From assembly GCA_002747105.1 (NCBI GenBank), contig PDSY01000021.1, positions 1-49,589 on the forward strand: DNA of 49,589 nucleotides, in the 5' to 3' direction. Positions 16,380 to 24,867 of this stretch are shown here, one piece after another (within the stretch, counting starts at the first letter, position 1; each line of letters opens with the position of its first letter). This stretch comes from Flavobacteriales bacterium. GTDB taxonomy: Bacteria > Bacteroidota > Bacteroidia > Flavobacteriales > Weeksellaceae. Position numbers and translations under genes: made by a program. A model generated the notes under the pieces. The model saw nothing but the letters and a program-made list of their open reading frames with translations, ran no database searches and was not told where the DNA came from.

Positions 16380-17408
16380 ATGGCAATATTAGTAACAGGA
16401 GGATTAGGTTATATCGGTTCACATACGGTTGTGGAGCTTTTAAATAACGACTTTGAGGTGGTTATTGTAGATGATTTATCTAACTCCGAGCGATTTATTG
16501 TAGAAAATATTGAAGAAATCACAGGTAAGAAGCCTGTATTTTATCCTTTTGATTTAAAAAGAAAGGAATTATTACACCAAGTTTTTGAGGCTCACCAAAT
16601 AGAAGGCTGTATTCATTTTGCGGCTTTAAAAGCTGTTGGTGAAAGTCAAGAAAAGCCTGTGGATTATTATGAAAATAATTTGTTTTCATTGATTAATATT
16701 CTCCAAGAGTTTAAGGAAAGAAATATAAGTAATTTTATATTCAGCTCAAGTTGTACGGTTTACGGACAAGCCGATCAAATGCCTATTGATGAAAATACAT
16801 CATTGAAACTTCCTGAATCATCGTATGGGAAAACCAAACAAATGGGAGAGGAAATTTTAAAGGATTTTGCAAATGCTCATCAAAAGAAAGTTTCTTTATT
16901 AAGGTATTTTAATCCTATTGGTGCTCATCCAAGTGCAAAGTTAGGAGAATTGCCCATTGGTGTTCCTAATAATTTGGTGCCTTATGTGATGCAAACAGCA
17001 GCAGGAATTAGAAAACAACTTTCCGTTTGGGGAGATGATTATTCAACGCCCGACGGAACACCTATTCGTGATTATATTTATGTGGTTGATTTAGCAAAGG
17101 CTCATGTGAAGGCATTGCAAAAATTAATCAATGAAAAGAACGACACAATTATTGATATTTATAATTTAGGAACAGGAACAGGTTCGTCTGTTTTGGAAGT
17201 CATTCATGCTTTTGAAAAAGCAAATGGCGTAAAAGTTCCTTATCAAATTGCAGAGAGAAGGGAAGGAGATATTACGATAGCTTATGCTAATGCCAATAAA
17301 GCCGAAAGAGAATTGGGGTGGAAATCCGATACTTCTTTGGAAGAAGCTTTAAGGACAGTTTGGGAATGGCAAAAATATTTGGAAAAGAAGAAAAAATACA
17401 AGTATTAA
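16380..17408 (+). CDS. galE: UDP-glucose 4-epimerase
   Basis: The product (342 aa) is an extended short-chain dehydrogenase. It has the NAD-binding VTGGLGYIGSH (G-x-x-G-x-x-G) at the N-terminus, the Ser of SSSCTVYG and the YxxxK pair of SSYGKTKQMGEE. Other GalE signatures are LRYFNPIGAHPS, DGTPIRDYIYVVDLA and WGDDYSTPDG. It interconverts UDP-glucose and UDP-galactose for the Leloir pathway and for surface polysaccharides. The start is 14 bp after the Nfu gene. Confidence 0.93.
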   Translation: MAILVTGGLGYIGSHTVVELLNNDFEVVIVDDLSNSERFIVENIEEITGKKPVFYPFDLKRKELLHQVFEAHQIEGCIHFAALKAVGESQEKPVDYYENNLFSLINILQEFKERNISNFIFSSSCTVYGQADQMPIDENTSLKLPESSYGKTKQMGEEILKDFANAHQKKVSLLRYFNPIGAHPSAKLGELPIGVPNNLVPYVMQTAAGIRKQLSVWGDDYSTPDGTPIRDYIYVVDLAKAHVKALQKLINEKNDTIIDIYNLGTGTGSSVLEVIHAFEKANGVKVPYQIAERREGDITIAYANANKAERELGWKSDTSLEEALRTVWEWQKYLEKKKKYKY

Positions 17409-17448
17409 AAAATAAGTTTAAACGTTACAAACTAAAATTATTTTTTAT

Positions 17449-18270
17449 ATGTTTAAGAAAAAAACATCGATACTTTTTGTAGATGCAAAAGAGGGAGAGA
17501 ATAAACATATTCAAGTACCAACAAAACTTTTGAAACATTGGAGGAAGTATGTTTTATTTTATAATTTCATTATTTTAATTTTAATGGGAATAGTGGCTTA
17601 TTTTGTTTACGAAAAAACGAGTGAGTCATATCGTTTGGAGCTAACAAAAGCCAACAAAGTCAAACAAATGATAGATGTTCAAAAGATAGAAAAATCATTT
17701 AAGTCTATTGATGAAAATGTTAATAAAATTAATGTATTTCTTAAAAAGAGAGGTTTAAGTGAAATGAATTTTGAAAATGTAGGAGGAGAGGCGTATAATG
17801 ATATAGATGTTACTAATGTAGATGAAGTTGCTCAGTTTTATAGCGAATATTTAGAAAAAGTAGCCGAAAAAATTAAAAAAGTTCCCATGGGAAAACCCCA
17901 TATTGGAAAAATAACATCCAAATTTGGCTATCGCCATAATCCTTTTACAGGGAGGTCTTCTGAGAAGCATTCGGGGATAGATTTTAAAGGAGCTTATGGA
18001 AGTAGAATTAATGCCACTGCAGATGGAGAAGTCTTTTTTGCAGGAGTTAGAGGTGGATATGGAAATTGTGTTATCATTCAGCATAAAAATAATATTAAGA
18101 CACTCTATGCCCACATGCGCAAAATTACTGTGAAACAAGGTCAAAAGGTAAGCCTTGGAGACAAAGTGGGAGAGTTAGGAAATACAGGGAGAAGTACTGG
18201 TCCTCACTTGCATTATGAAATTATGATGAATGATGAAAAAATAAATCCAGAACCATTTTTCAAATTATAA
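17449..18270 (+). CDS. Membrane-anchored M23 (LytM-type) peptidase
   Basis: The product (273 aa) has a cytoplasmic N-terminus, one membrane helix (about 34-55), a linker helix (65-145) and a C-terminal M23 domain. The zinc ligands and catalytic His are present: H-x-x-x-D in KHSGIDFKG, the LYAHM His, and HLHYE. This argues for an active endopeptidase that cuts peptidoglycan cross-links in the periplasm. The bactofilin gene starts 19 bp downstream. That pairing is widely seen and acts in cell-shape control (for example Csd1/CcmA in Helicobacter), so a shape role is likely. Confidence 0.92.
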   Translation: MFKKKTSILFVDAKEGENKHIQVPTKLLKHWRKYVLFYNFIILILMGIVAYFVYEKTSESYRLELTKANKVKQMIDVQKIEKSFKSIDENVNKINVFLKKRGLSEMNFENVGGEAYNDIDVTNVDEVAQFYSEYLEKVAEKIKKVPMGKPHIGKITSKFGYRHNPFTGRSSEKHSGIDFKGAYGSRINATADGEVFFAGVRGGYGNCVIIQHKNNIKTLYAHMRKITVKQGQKVSLGDKVGELGNTGRSTGPHLHYEIMMNDEKINPEPFFKL

Positions 18271-18289
18271 TATAAAAAACGAATACCAT

Positions 18290-18670
18290 ATGTTTAGGTC
18301 AAATAAAAAACAAAAAACAAACAAGCTTGATTCCCAAAAAATTTCCACGGTTATTGGAGTAGATGTACTTTTTAAAGGAGATATAACTGGTAAATCTGCC
18401 ATTAGAGTAGATGGAGTATTACAAGGAAATATCGAAGTTGAAAATGGTCTTGTACTTGGTGAAAAAGGAAAAGTGAAAGGGAATATTAATACCAGTTATA
18501 TTGTTGTTTATGGAACTGTAGAAGGGAATATTACTTGTAAAGAACTCATCTTGAAAAATACAGGTGTCGTTCATGGTGATATTTCTACACATACTGTGGA
18601 AATAGAAATGGGAGGAAAATACAATGGACAATTGGTAATGAATACTCCTAGCGTTACTCCTAAAAAATAA
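18290..18670 (+). CDS. Bactofilin (polymer-forming cytoskeletal protein)
   Basis: The product (126 aa) is one right-handed beta-helix (DUF583) domain of about 95 residues with short disordered tails. Repeating strand turns are visible: DVLFKGDITGKSAIRVDGVL, QGNIEVENGLVLGEKGKVKG, NINTSYIVVYGTVEGNI, CKELILKNTGVVHGDIS. Bactofilins polymerise without nucleotide on the inner face of the membrane and recruit wall enzymes. The partner is most likely the M23 peptidase encoded immediately upstream. Confidence 0.93.
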   Translation: MFRSNKKQKTNKLDSQKISTVIGVDVLFKGDITGKSAIRVDGVLQGNIEVENGLVLGEKGKVKGNINTSYIVVYGTVEGNITCKELILKNTGVVHGDISTHTVEIEMGGKYNGQLVMNTPSVTPKK

Positions 18671-18673
18671 ATG

Positions 18674-18698
18674 AGTTTCAATTCTTTTTTTTGAAACT
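18674..18698. terminator. Hairpin between bactofilin and dnaX
   Basis: AGTTTCAA and TTGAAACT form an 8-bp perfect stem around a T-rich loop. There is no T tract after the stem, so termination is uncertain. Confidence 0.4.
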
Positions 18699-18705
18699 AA
18701 ATATT

Positions 18706-18713
18706 TATCTTTG
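18706..18713 (+). promoter_or_regulatory. -7 box of dnaX; near-leaderless transcript
   Basis: TATCTTTG ends 4 bp before the dnaX ATG (18718). With a start site 5-7 bp after the box, the mRNA would begin at or within a base or two of the start codon. Confidence 0.55.
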
Positions 18714-18717
18714 ACCG

Positions 18718-20414
18718 ATGGAAAATTTTATCGTATCAGCCCGAAAATATCGTCCACAAGAGTTTGAAACTGTTGTCGGACAGGCTCATGTTACCGATAC
18801 TTTAGAGCACGCCATAGCCGAAAATCAATTGGCTCAGGCGTTACTTTTTTGTGGTCCTCGTGGAGTAGGAAAGACTACTTGTGCAAGGATTTTAGCAAGG
18901 AAGATTAATGAAAAGGATGGTACGGTTTCCGATGATGGCTTTGCTTATAATATCTACGAATTGGATGCGGCGTCTAATAATTCCGTAGATGATATTCGTG
19001 AATTAATAGACCAAGTGCGTTTTGCTCCTCAGGTTGGAAAATATAAAGTCTATATTATCGACGAGGTGCATATGCTTTCTTCTCAAGCGTTCAATGCGTT
19101 TTTGAAAACTTTGGAAGAACCACCTGCACACGCTATTTTTATTTTGGCGACAACGGAGAAGCATAAAATTATTCCAACGATTTTATCAAGGTGTCAAATT
19201 TATGATTTCAAACGAATTACGATTGAAAATATTCAGGAACATCTGAAAAAAATTGCCGAAAAAGAAGGAATTCAATACGAGGATGACGCCCTCTATTTGG
19301 TAGCTCAAAAAGCCGATGGAGCGTTGAGAGATGCTTTATCTATTTTTGACCGATTAACGACCTTTACTCATAAAAACATTACCCTTCAGAAGACCGCAGA
19401 GATATTGAATATTTTGGATTATGACCAATATTTAAATATCGTGGATTTGGCTCATCAGAATCAAATTCCAGAGGTGCTTTCGGCGTTTGATGAGATTGTG
19501 AAAAAAGGCTTTGATGCACATATTTTTATTGCAGGATTAGGAAATCATTTTCGAGATTTAATGATGGCTCAGAATCCAACAACCTTACATTTGATAGAAG
19601 TTGGTGAACAAACCAAAATGAAATATAAAACTCAAAGTGAGGCTTGGACAGCTCAGCAAATTATTGATGCTATAGAAATCTGTAATCACGCAGATATTCA
19701 TTATAAAGCTTCTAAAAATCCTCGTTTGACAGTGGAAATTGCGTTGATGCAATTGGCGAGTTTAACGGCAAATTTGGGAAACACTAAAAAAAAAAGTTCT
19801 TAATTCTTCCTCCTAAAAGTATAGATGATGTATCCAAGAAGGAACAGAAGGTAAATCTTCCCGAAAAAAAAGCAACTCAACCAACTTCAAAAGCGGTGGT
19901 TTCGGAAAAAGTCCCTGAAAAAAAGCCATTGACTTCCAATAAACCTTTAGCCACTCAAAAAAGACTTTCTAAATATAATATTGAAGAAAATCTAAAGGAA
20001 AAAGAGGTTGTACAGGAAGAAAAAGAGGAGGTTTTGGACGATAATTTACCAAAACAGCATTTCACCAACGAAGATGTTCTCAGAGAATGGGAAACGTTTT
20101 TGACCGAAATAGAACAAAAAGACAAACTGATTCATTTTGCCATTAATGGTTTCAAGGTAAGTAAAAAAGGAGATGATATTCAGATTAATTATCCTTCGGT
20201 AAGTTCGAAAGTGGAATTTGAGAAGGTAAGTCGTGAATTTTTGAGCCGATTAAAGCAGAATTTAAACAATCATTATATTTCAATTGATTACCAAATTAAT
20301 GTCAAAGAGATGAAAAAAGAAGTGGTTACCAAACGCAAAATATTTGAGCAGTTTTGTGATAAAAATCCGCTACTGAATGATTTAAACCAGATATTTCAAT
20401 TCGATTTGAATTAA
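18718..20414 (+). CDS. dnaX: DNA polymerase III gamma/tau subunit, two frames joined at an A10 slip site
   Basis: The first frame (18718-19803, 361 aa) contains the AAA+ clamp-loader ATPase: Walker A GPRGVGKTT, Walker B IIDEVHML, sensor 1 TTEKHKI and the SRC arginine finger. It stops at TAA 19801 just after ten A's (19786-19795). The -1 frame is open through the same A run and encodes the tau C-terminus up to 20414 (FTNEDVLREWETFLTEIEQK, then LNDLNQIFQFDLN). One re-read base or one extra A in the mRNA would give a tau of about 565 aa, while normal reading gives a gamma-like 361 aa. Programmed slippage of this type is known for dnaX of E. coli (ribosomal) and Thermus (transcriptional). A sequencing indel in the run is the alternative. 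The four-Cys zinc module usually found before ELDAASN is absent. Confidence 0.88.
19786..19795 (+). promoter_or_regulatory. Slippery A10 run in dnaX
   Basis: Ten consecutive A's sit between ACT and GTTCTTAA. The zero frame reads AAA AAA AAA AGT TCT TAA; the -1 frame reads AAG TTC TTA and stays open for about 610 bp. Confidence 0.65.
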
Positions 20415-20418
20415 AAAA

Positions 20419-20448
20419 AATCGCATCAAAATTAACCTTGATGCGATT
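20419..20448. terminator. Bidirectional terminator between dnaX and scoB
   Basis: An 11-bp perfect stem (AATCGCATCAA / TTGATGCGATT) with an 8-nt loop has an A run on its left side and is T-rich on the right, so it can serve both convergent genes. Confidence 0.8.
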
Positions 20449-20471
20449 GATTGTTTTATACGAATTTAATA

Positions 20472-21128
20472 TTAGTCAATCACCATTTCAGGGATTTCTC
20501 CTTCGATGATTAAATCACATTCTGTCGCTTTTACGATTTCTTCTACGGAAACATTAGGTGCTCTTTCCAATAGTTTTAATCCGTTTTCTGTCACTTCCAT
20601 TACGGCAAGGTTAGAAACGATTTTTTTAACACAACCTACACCCGTTAAAGGCAAAGTACAATTTTTCAAAACTTTAGAAACGCCTGCTTTATTGGTGTGC
20701 ATCATGGCTACAATAATATTTTCTGCAGAGGCTACTAAGTCCATTGCTCCACCCATACCTTTGACCATTTTTCCAGGGATTTTCCAATTGGCGATATCTC
20801 CTTTTTCCGAAACTTCCATTGCTCCTAAAATCGTTAAATCTACTTTCTGACTTCTAATCATTCCAAAACTGAATGCAGAATCAAAAAACGAACCACCTGG
20901 TAAAATGGTAATCGTTTGTTTTCCTGCATTGATGATATCTGCATCTTCTTCACCTTCATAAGGGAAGGGACCCATTCCGAGTACACCATTTTCACTTTGA
21001 AATTCTACCGAAATATCTTTAGGTACATAGTTGGCCACCAAAGTAGGAATTCCGATTCCCAAATTCACATAATATCCGTCTTTTACTTCTTTTGAAATTC
21101 TTTTTGCTATTTGATCTTTTGTTAACAT
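20472..21128 (-). CDS. scoB: 3-oxoacid CoA-transferase subunit B
   Basis: The product (218 aa) is the beta subunit of a type I CoA-transferase. The catalytic Glu is in EFQSENGVLGMGPFP, and GIGIPTLVANYVP and GAMEVSEKGDIANW are family signatures. With subunit A it moves CoA from succinyl-CoA to acetoacetate (or a related 3-oxoacid). This links ketone-body and leucine or fatty-acid breakdown to the TCA cycle. Its start codon overlaps the subunit A stop by 1 bp, so the two are coupled. Confidence 0.93.
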   Translation of the reverse strand: MLTKDQIAKRISKEVKDGYYVNLGIGIPTLVANYVPKDISVEFQSENGVLGMGPFPYEGEEDADIINAGKQTITILPGGSFFDSAFSFGMIRSQKVDLTILGAMEVSEKGDIANWKIPGKMVKGMGGAMDLVASAENIIVAMMHTNKAGVSKVLKNCTLPLTGVGCVKKIVSNLAVMEVTENGLKLLERAPNVSVEEIVKATECDLIIEGEIPEMVID

Positions 21129-21832
21129 TAGGCTTCTCTTTTAGTGGTTGTTCGTTGTTCTATTCTTTTTTCAAATTTTTCCCCTTGGAAAATGCGTTGC
21201 ACCATAATCCCTGGGATATGAATTTCATTTGGATCTAATTCTCCAGGTGCTACCAATTCCTCTACTTCGGCAATGGTAATTTTCGCTGCTCCTGTCATTG
21301 GATGATTGAAGTTTCTTGCCGAACCTTTAAATATTAAATTTCCTGCATGGTCGCCTTTCCAAGCCTTTACAATCGAAAAATCTGCTTTAAAAGCGTGTTC
21401 TAAAATATGCATCTTACCATTAAATTCTCTTGTTTCTTTTCCTTCGGCAACTTCTGTTCCGTAACCTGCTGGTGTATAAAAAGCAGGAATTCCTGCTTGT
21501 GCAGCTCTACATTTTTCTGCTAAAGTTCCTTGAGGAGTAAGCTCTACTTCCAATTCTCCTGAAAGCATTTGTCTTTCGAACTCGGCGTTTTCTCCTACAT
21601 AAGAGGAAATCATTTTTTTGATTTGTTTTTTCTGTAATAAAAGCCCTAATCCAAAATCATCCACTCCCGCATTATTAGAAATACAGGTAATGTTTTTAAC
21701 ATCTTTATTCACCAAAGCATTGATTGAATTTTCTGGAATACCACAAAGCCCAAATCCACCAAGCATTAAAGTCATTCCATCTTCAATTCCTTCGATGGCT
21801 TCTTGAGCATTTTTAACTCTTTTATCTATCAT
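21128..21832 (-). CDS. scoA: 3-oxoacid CoA-transferase subunit A
   Basis: The product (234 aa) is the alpha subunit: [20 protein letters not shown] carries the CoA-binding G-G-F-G-L-x-G-x-P motif. Later segments include [31 protein letters not shown] and [10 protein letters not shown]. It forms a heterotetramer with ScoB. No convincing TAnnTTTG box was seen on the minus strand in the 224-bp spacer shared with menB. Confidence 0.93.
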   Translation of the reverse strand: MIDKRVKNAQEAIEGIEDGMTLMLGGFGLCGIPENSINALVNKDVKNITCISNNAGVDDFGLGLLLQKKQIKKMISSYVGENAEFERQMLSGELEVELTPQGTLAEKCRAAQAGIPAFYTPAGYGTEVAEGKETREFNGKMHILEHAFKADFSIVKAWKGDHAGNLIFKGSARNFNHPMTGAAKITIAEVEELVAPGELDPNEIHIPGIMVQRIFQGEKFEKRIEQRTTTKREA

Positions 21833-22031
21833 TATCGTATAATTTTATTTCGTGCCTAAATTACTAAAATTTATTTTAAATCCCTTGTGAAAATTGTTTT
21901 TTTTTGAATCTAAAATGCCAAATAACGAAAATTCATTTTTAGCATAATTATAAATAATAGCGACATTTTTAGAATCTTCATATTGGGAGATTTATACTAC
22001 GAAATTCGCATATTGTTAAATTAGAAATCCT

Positions 22032-22039
22032 TATCTTTG
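22032..22039 (+). promoter_or_regulatory. -7 box of the menB operon
   Basis: TATCTTTG lies 17 bp before the menB ATG. A TTG at 22013-22015 is a possible but closely spaced (16 bp) -33 element. The rest of the scoA-menB spacer (21833-22031) shows nothing recognisable. Confidence 0.6.
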
Positions 22040-22056
22040 GGCAAAAATAAAGACTT

Positions 22057-22893
22057 ATGCAAGATTGGAAAACGGTTAAAGAATACCAAGATATTACTTA
22101 TAAAAAGAAAAATGGAGTGGCAAGAATTGCCATTAATAGACCAGAAGTGAGAAATGCTTTTCGTCCTCAGACAACCAGCGAATTATACGATGCGTTTTAT
22201 CACGTTTCCGAAGATGCTTCTGTGGGAGTTGTTTTATTGACAGGAGAAGGACCAAGCCCAAAGGACGGAGGACACGCTTTTTGTAGCGGTGGAGACCAAA
22301 AGGCAAGAGGTCATAAAGGTTATGTAGGAGAAGACGGAAGACATCGTTTGAATATTTTGGAAGTTCAGAGGTTAATTCGTTTTATGCCAAAAGTAGTGAT
22401 TGCCGTTGTAAATGGTTGGGCAGTAGGTGGAGGACATTCTCTGCATGTGGTTTGTGATTTAACTTTGGCAAGTGAGCAGCACGCTATTTTTAAGCAAACA
22501 GATGCCGATGTAACGAGTTTTGATGGTGGTTATGGTTCGGCTTATTTGGCAAAAATGGTCGGTCAGAAAAAAGCGAGAGAAATTTTCTTTTTAGGAAGAA
22601 ATTATTCAGCAAAAGAGGCTGAGGCAATGGGAATGGTCAATGCGGTTTTCCCTCACGCTGAATTGGAAGACAAGGCTTATGAATGGGCTCAGGAAATTTT
22701 AGCCAAATCACCAACCTCTATTAGAATGCTGAAGTTCGCAATGAACTTAACCGATGACGGAATGGTAGGTCAGCAAGTTTTTGCAGGAGAAGCAACCAGA
22801 TTAGCCTATATGACCGACGAAGCCAAAGAAGGAAGAGATGCCTTTTTAGAAAAGAGAAAACCTAATTTTGGGGAAGACCAATGGATTAGTTAA
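22057..22893 (+). CDS. menB: 1,4-dihydroxy-2-naphthoyl-CoA synthase
   Basis: The product (278 aa) is a crotonase-fold enzyme that closes the second ring in menaquinone synthesis. It shows the MenB traits: INRPEVRNAFRPQT, the AFCSGGDQKARG loop (oxyanion Gly and the disordered A-loop), NGWAVGGGHSLHVVCDL, and TDADVTSFDGGYGSAYLA with the Asp and Tyr residues that set MenB apart from enoyl-CoA hydratases. It heads an apparent operon with two PH-domain proteins and menA. Confidence 0.96.
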   Translation: MQDWKTVKEYQDITYKKKNGVARIAINRPEVRNAFRPQTTSELYDAFYHVSEDASVGVVLLTGEGPSPKDGGHAFCSGGDQKARGHKGYVGEDGRHRLNILEVQRLIRFMPKVVIAVVNGWAVGGGHSLHVVCDLTLASEQHAIFKQTDADVTSFDGGYGSAYLAKMVGQKKAREIFFLGRNYSAKEAEAMGMVNAVFPHAELEDKAYEWAQEILAKSPTSIRMLKFAMNLTDDGMVGQQVFAGEATRLAYMTDEAKEGRDAFLEKRKPNFGEDQWIS

Positions 22894-22894
22894 A

Positions 22895-23380
22895 ATGAAT
22901 ATTATCGACGAATTTGATTTTGAAAAACTTGATTATCAGCCTATCAAAAAGGAGTATGTCAAAGTGATGTACTTTAATACCTTATGGTTTGGGCTGATAA
23001 TGGGTATTGGTTTGGGTGTGTTTTTCTATTTTAATGATGTTGAATGGTACACTTGGGCGATGGCTTATTTGGGTGTTTTGGTTTTGATGATACTCAAACT
23101 AATCTACAACCGTGCAGAAATTAAAAATAGGCTTTATTTTGTTGGTAATCAGTTTGTGGTGTATCGTTCGGGTTTGTTTTTATTGACCACGGAAATCGTT
23201 CCTTTTAGTAGAATTCAGCATACGAGTTTAAACCAAGGTTGGCTTTCTAAAAAACTGGGATTGGCGAGTGTTTCGGTTTTTACGGCAGGAAATGACGATA
23301 CTTCTATTAAGATAAAAGGATTGTCATTGGACGAAGCGAAAAAGATGAATTCCTTTATTTTGAATCATTTGGAAGAATAA
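22895..23380 (+). CDS. Bacterial PH-domain (bPH2/YdbS-like) membrane protein
   Basis: The product (161 aa from ATG 22895, 1 bp after the menB stop) has two membrane helices (about 27-47 and 50-70) and a bacterial PH2 domain (about 85-150, YFVGNQFVVYRSGLFLLTTE, SRIQHTSLNQGWLSKKLGLA). It corresponds to YdbS of the B. subtilis YdbS/YdbT pair. Function is unknown. The start is set by homology of the DFEKLDYQPI segment and by spacing; the longer frame from 22868 would overlap menB. Confidence 0.85.
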   Translation: MNIIDEFDFEKLDYQPIKKEYVKVMYFNTLWFGLIMGIGLGVFFYFNDVEWYTWAMAYLGVLVLMILKLIYNRAEIKNRLYFVGNQFVVYRSGLFLLTTEIVPFSRIQHTSLNQGWLSKKLGLASVSVFTAGNDDTSIKIKGLSLDEAKKMNSFILNHLEE

Positions 23381-23382
23381 AT

Positions 23383-24867
23383 ATGAAGCTAAACCAACCA
23401 CAAAGGCAGTCTAAATGGGGGATTTTAATTCTTTCATTGATGAATACTTGGAAGTTTTTAAAATCTACTTGGGTTATTTTCATTCCTTTTTTTACGAAAT
23501 TTAATAAAGAAACGATTTTACTCTATGTCTTACCGATATTGCTCGTTATTGCTTTGGTGGCGAGTATTTACACTTATTTTTCGTATTTGAAATTCACCTT
23601 TTACATTGATGAAAATAATGAAGAATTTGTCATTCGTTCGGGTGTTTTTAACCGAAAAGAACTGAGGATTCATCGAGATAATATTCAGGATATTAATATT
23701 AATCAGCCTTTTATTCATCGGTTGATTGGGATTTATGAGTTGGATATTGATTCTCCGGGAACCAATAAAAGTGAGGTAAATGTAAAAGCCATTAATTTTG
23801 ATATCGCCCAAGAGATACAAACTTATTTATTGGACAAATCATCGGTAGTGAAGGAAGCTGATGCAATTGACCACGAAACAAAAAATGAGAAGCAACTCTT
23901 GAAATTAAGCCTATTAAGTTTGTTTAAATACGGACTGACTGCCAATTATTTACGCAGTTTTGCGTTGCTTTTTTCTTTTGTTTTTTATATTGTTGATAAA
24001 ATCAGGGAGTTTTTTAAATCCGATGAAATAGAAAATTATATCACTTCCAAAATCGATTATCAAATACTTGAAAATTCTATTGTTCTAACGGTGGTGCTAT
24101 CATTTATATTGATTTTTTTGCTGATTATTTTCGTGAATATTATTTATCATGTATTGATTTATTTCAACCTAAAAGTAGAACGAAAGGACGAGAAACTGAA
24201 TTTATCCTATGGTTTATTGGAAACGAAAAATGCGATTATTTCCAGTAATAAAATTCAATTTTTGGTAGAAACACAGAATTTTATTCAGCGAAAAATCGGA
24301 ATGTCGGGCTTGACTTTTCATCAGATAGGACAATCGACCAAAAAGAATAAAAATCATTACCTTATTCCTGCTTGTAACGAAGAAGAAAAGGCGATTTTAC
24401 AAGATTTTATTTGGGCAGAAAAACCTGTTTATGAGCAAGAATTAAGGCATAATATTCGTTGGTTTTTCGTTCGTATAATGCTAATGATCATTTTGCCTAT
24501 AACCATATTTTACCTGATTTTTAGTAACGAAATAATGGATTATTTTCCTTATTTAATGGCTTATTCGGTACTAATGTTATTGATTTTATTTTTTGGTTAT
24601 CGTCATGGTGAAATTAAATTTGGTGAGCAATATGTACAAGTGCAATCAGGGATTTGGGATATTGATAAAAAGACTATTCCTGTGGAAAAAATTCAAAAAG
24701 TGAAATTAAGTCAGTATTTTTGGCAAAAGAAAACCAATTTAGGTCAAATAAAAATCAATACGGCAGGAGGAAATACAATATTTGGAACGGCTAATTTTGC
24801 TGTTTTAAAGAGTATAGCGAAAAAATACAATCAAATAATTTGTAAAAAATATAAAAACTGGATATAA
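23383..24867 (+). CDS. Large bPH2-domain membrane protein, YdbT-like
   Basis: The product (494 aa) carries at least two bPH2 domains separated by pairs of membrane helices (about 43-65, 185-205, 230-255, 360-405). Each PH module follows the pattern of the smaller partner: EEFVIRSGVFNRKELRIHRD with IQDININQPFIHRLIGIYEL, then KLNLSYGLLETKNAIIS with IQFLVETQNFIQRKIGMSGL, and EQYVQVQSGIWDIDKKTIP. It is coupled to the YdbS-like gene (2-bp gap) and to menA (overlap of 1 bp). Its position inside a menaquinone operon is notable, but no role in quinone metabolism is known to me. Confidence 0.85.
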   Translation: MKLNQPQRQSKWGILILSLMNTWKFLKSTWVIFIPFFTKFNKETILLYVLPILLVIALVASIYTYFSYLKFTFYIDENNEEFVIRSGVFNRKELRIHRDNIQDININQPFIHRLIGIYELDIDSPGTNKSEVNVKAINFDIAQEIQTYLLDKSSVVKEADAIDHETKNEKQLLKLSLLSLFKYGLTANYLRSFALLFSFVFYIVDKIREFFKSDEIENYITSKIDYQILENSIVLTVVLSFILIFLLIIFVNIIYHVLIYFNLKVERKDEKLNLSYGLLETKNAIISSNKIQFLVETQNFIQRKIGMSGLTFHQIGQSTKKNKNHYLIPACNEEEKAILQDFIWAEKPVYEQELRHNIRWFFVRIMLMIILPITIFYLIFSNEIMDYFPYLMAYSVLMLLILFFGYRHGEIKFGEQYVQVQSGIWDIDKKTIPVEKIQKVKLSQYFWQKKTNLGQIKINTAGGNTIFGTANFAVLKSIAKKYNQIICKKYKNWI

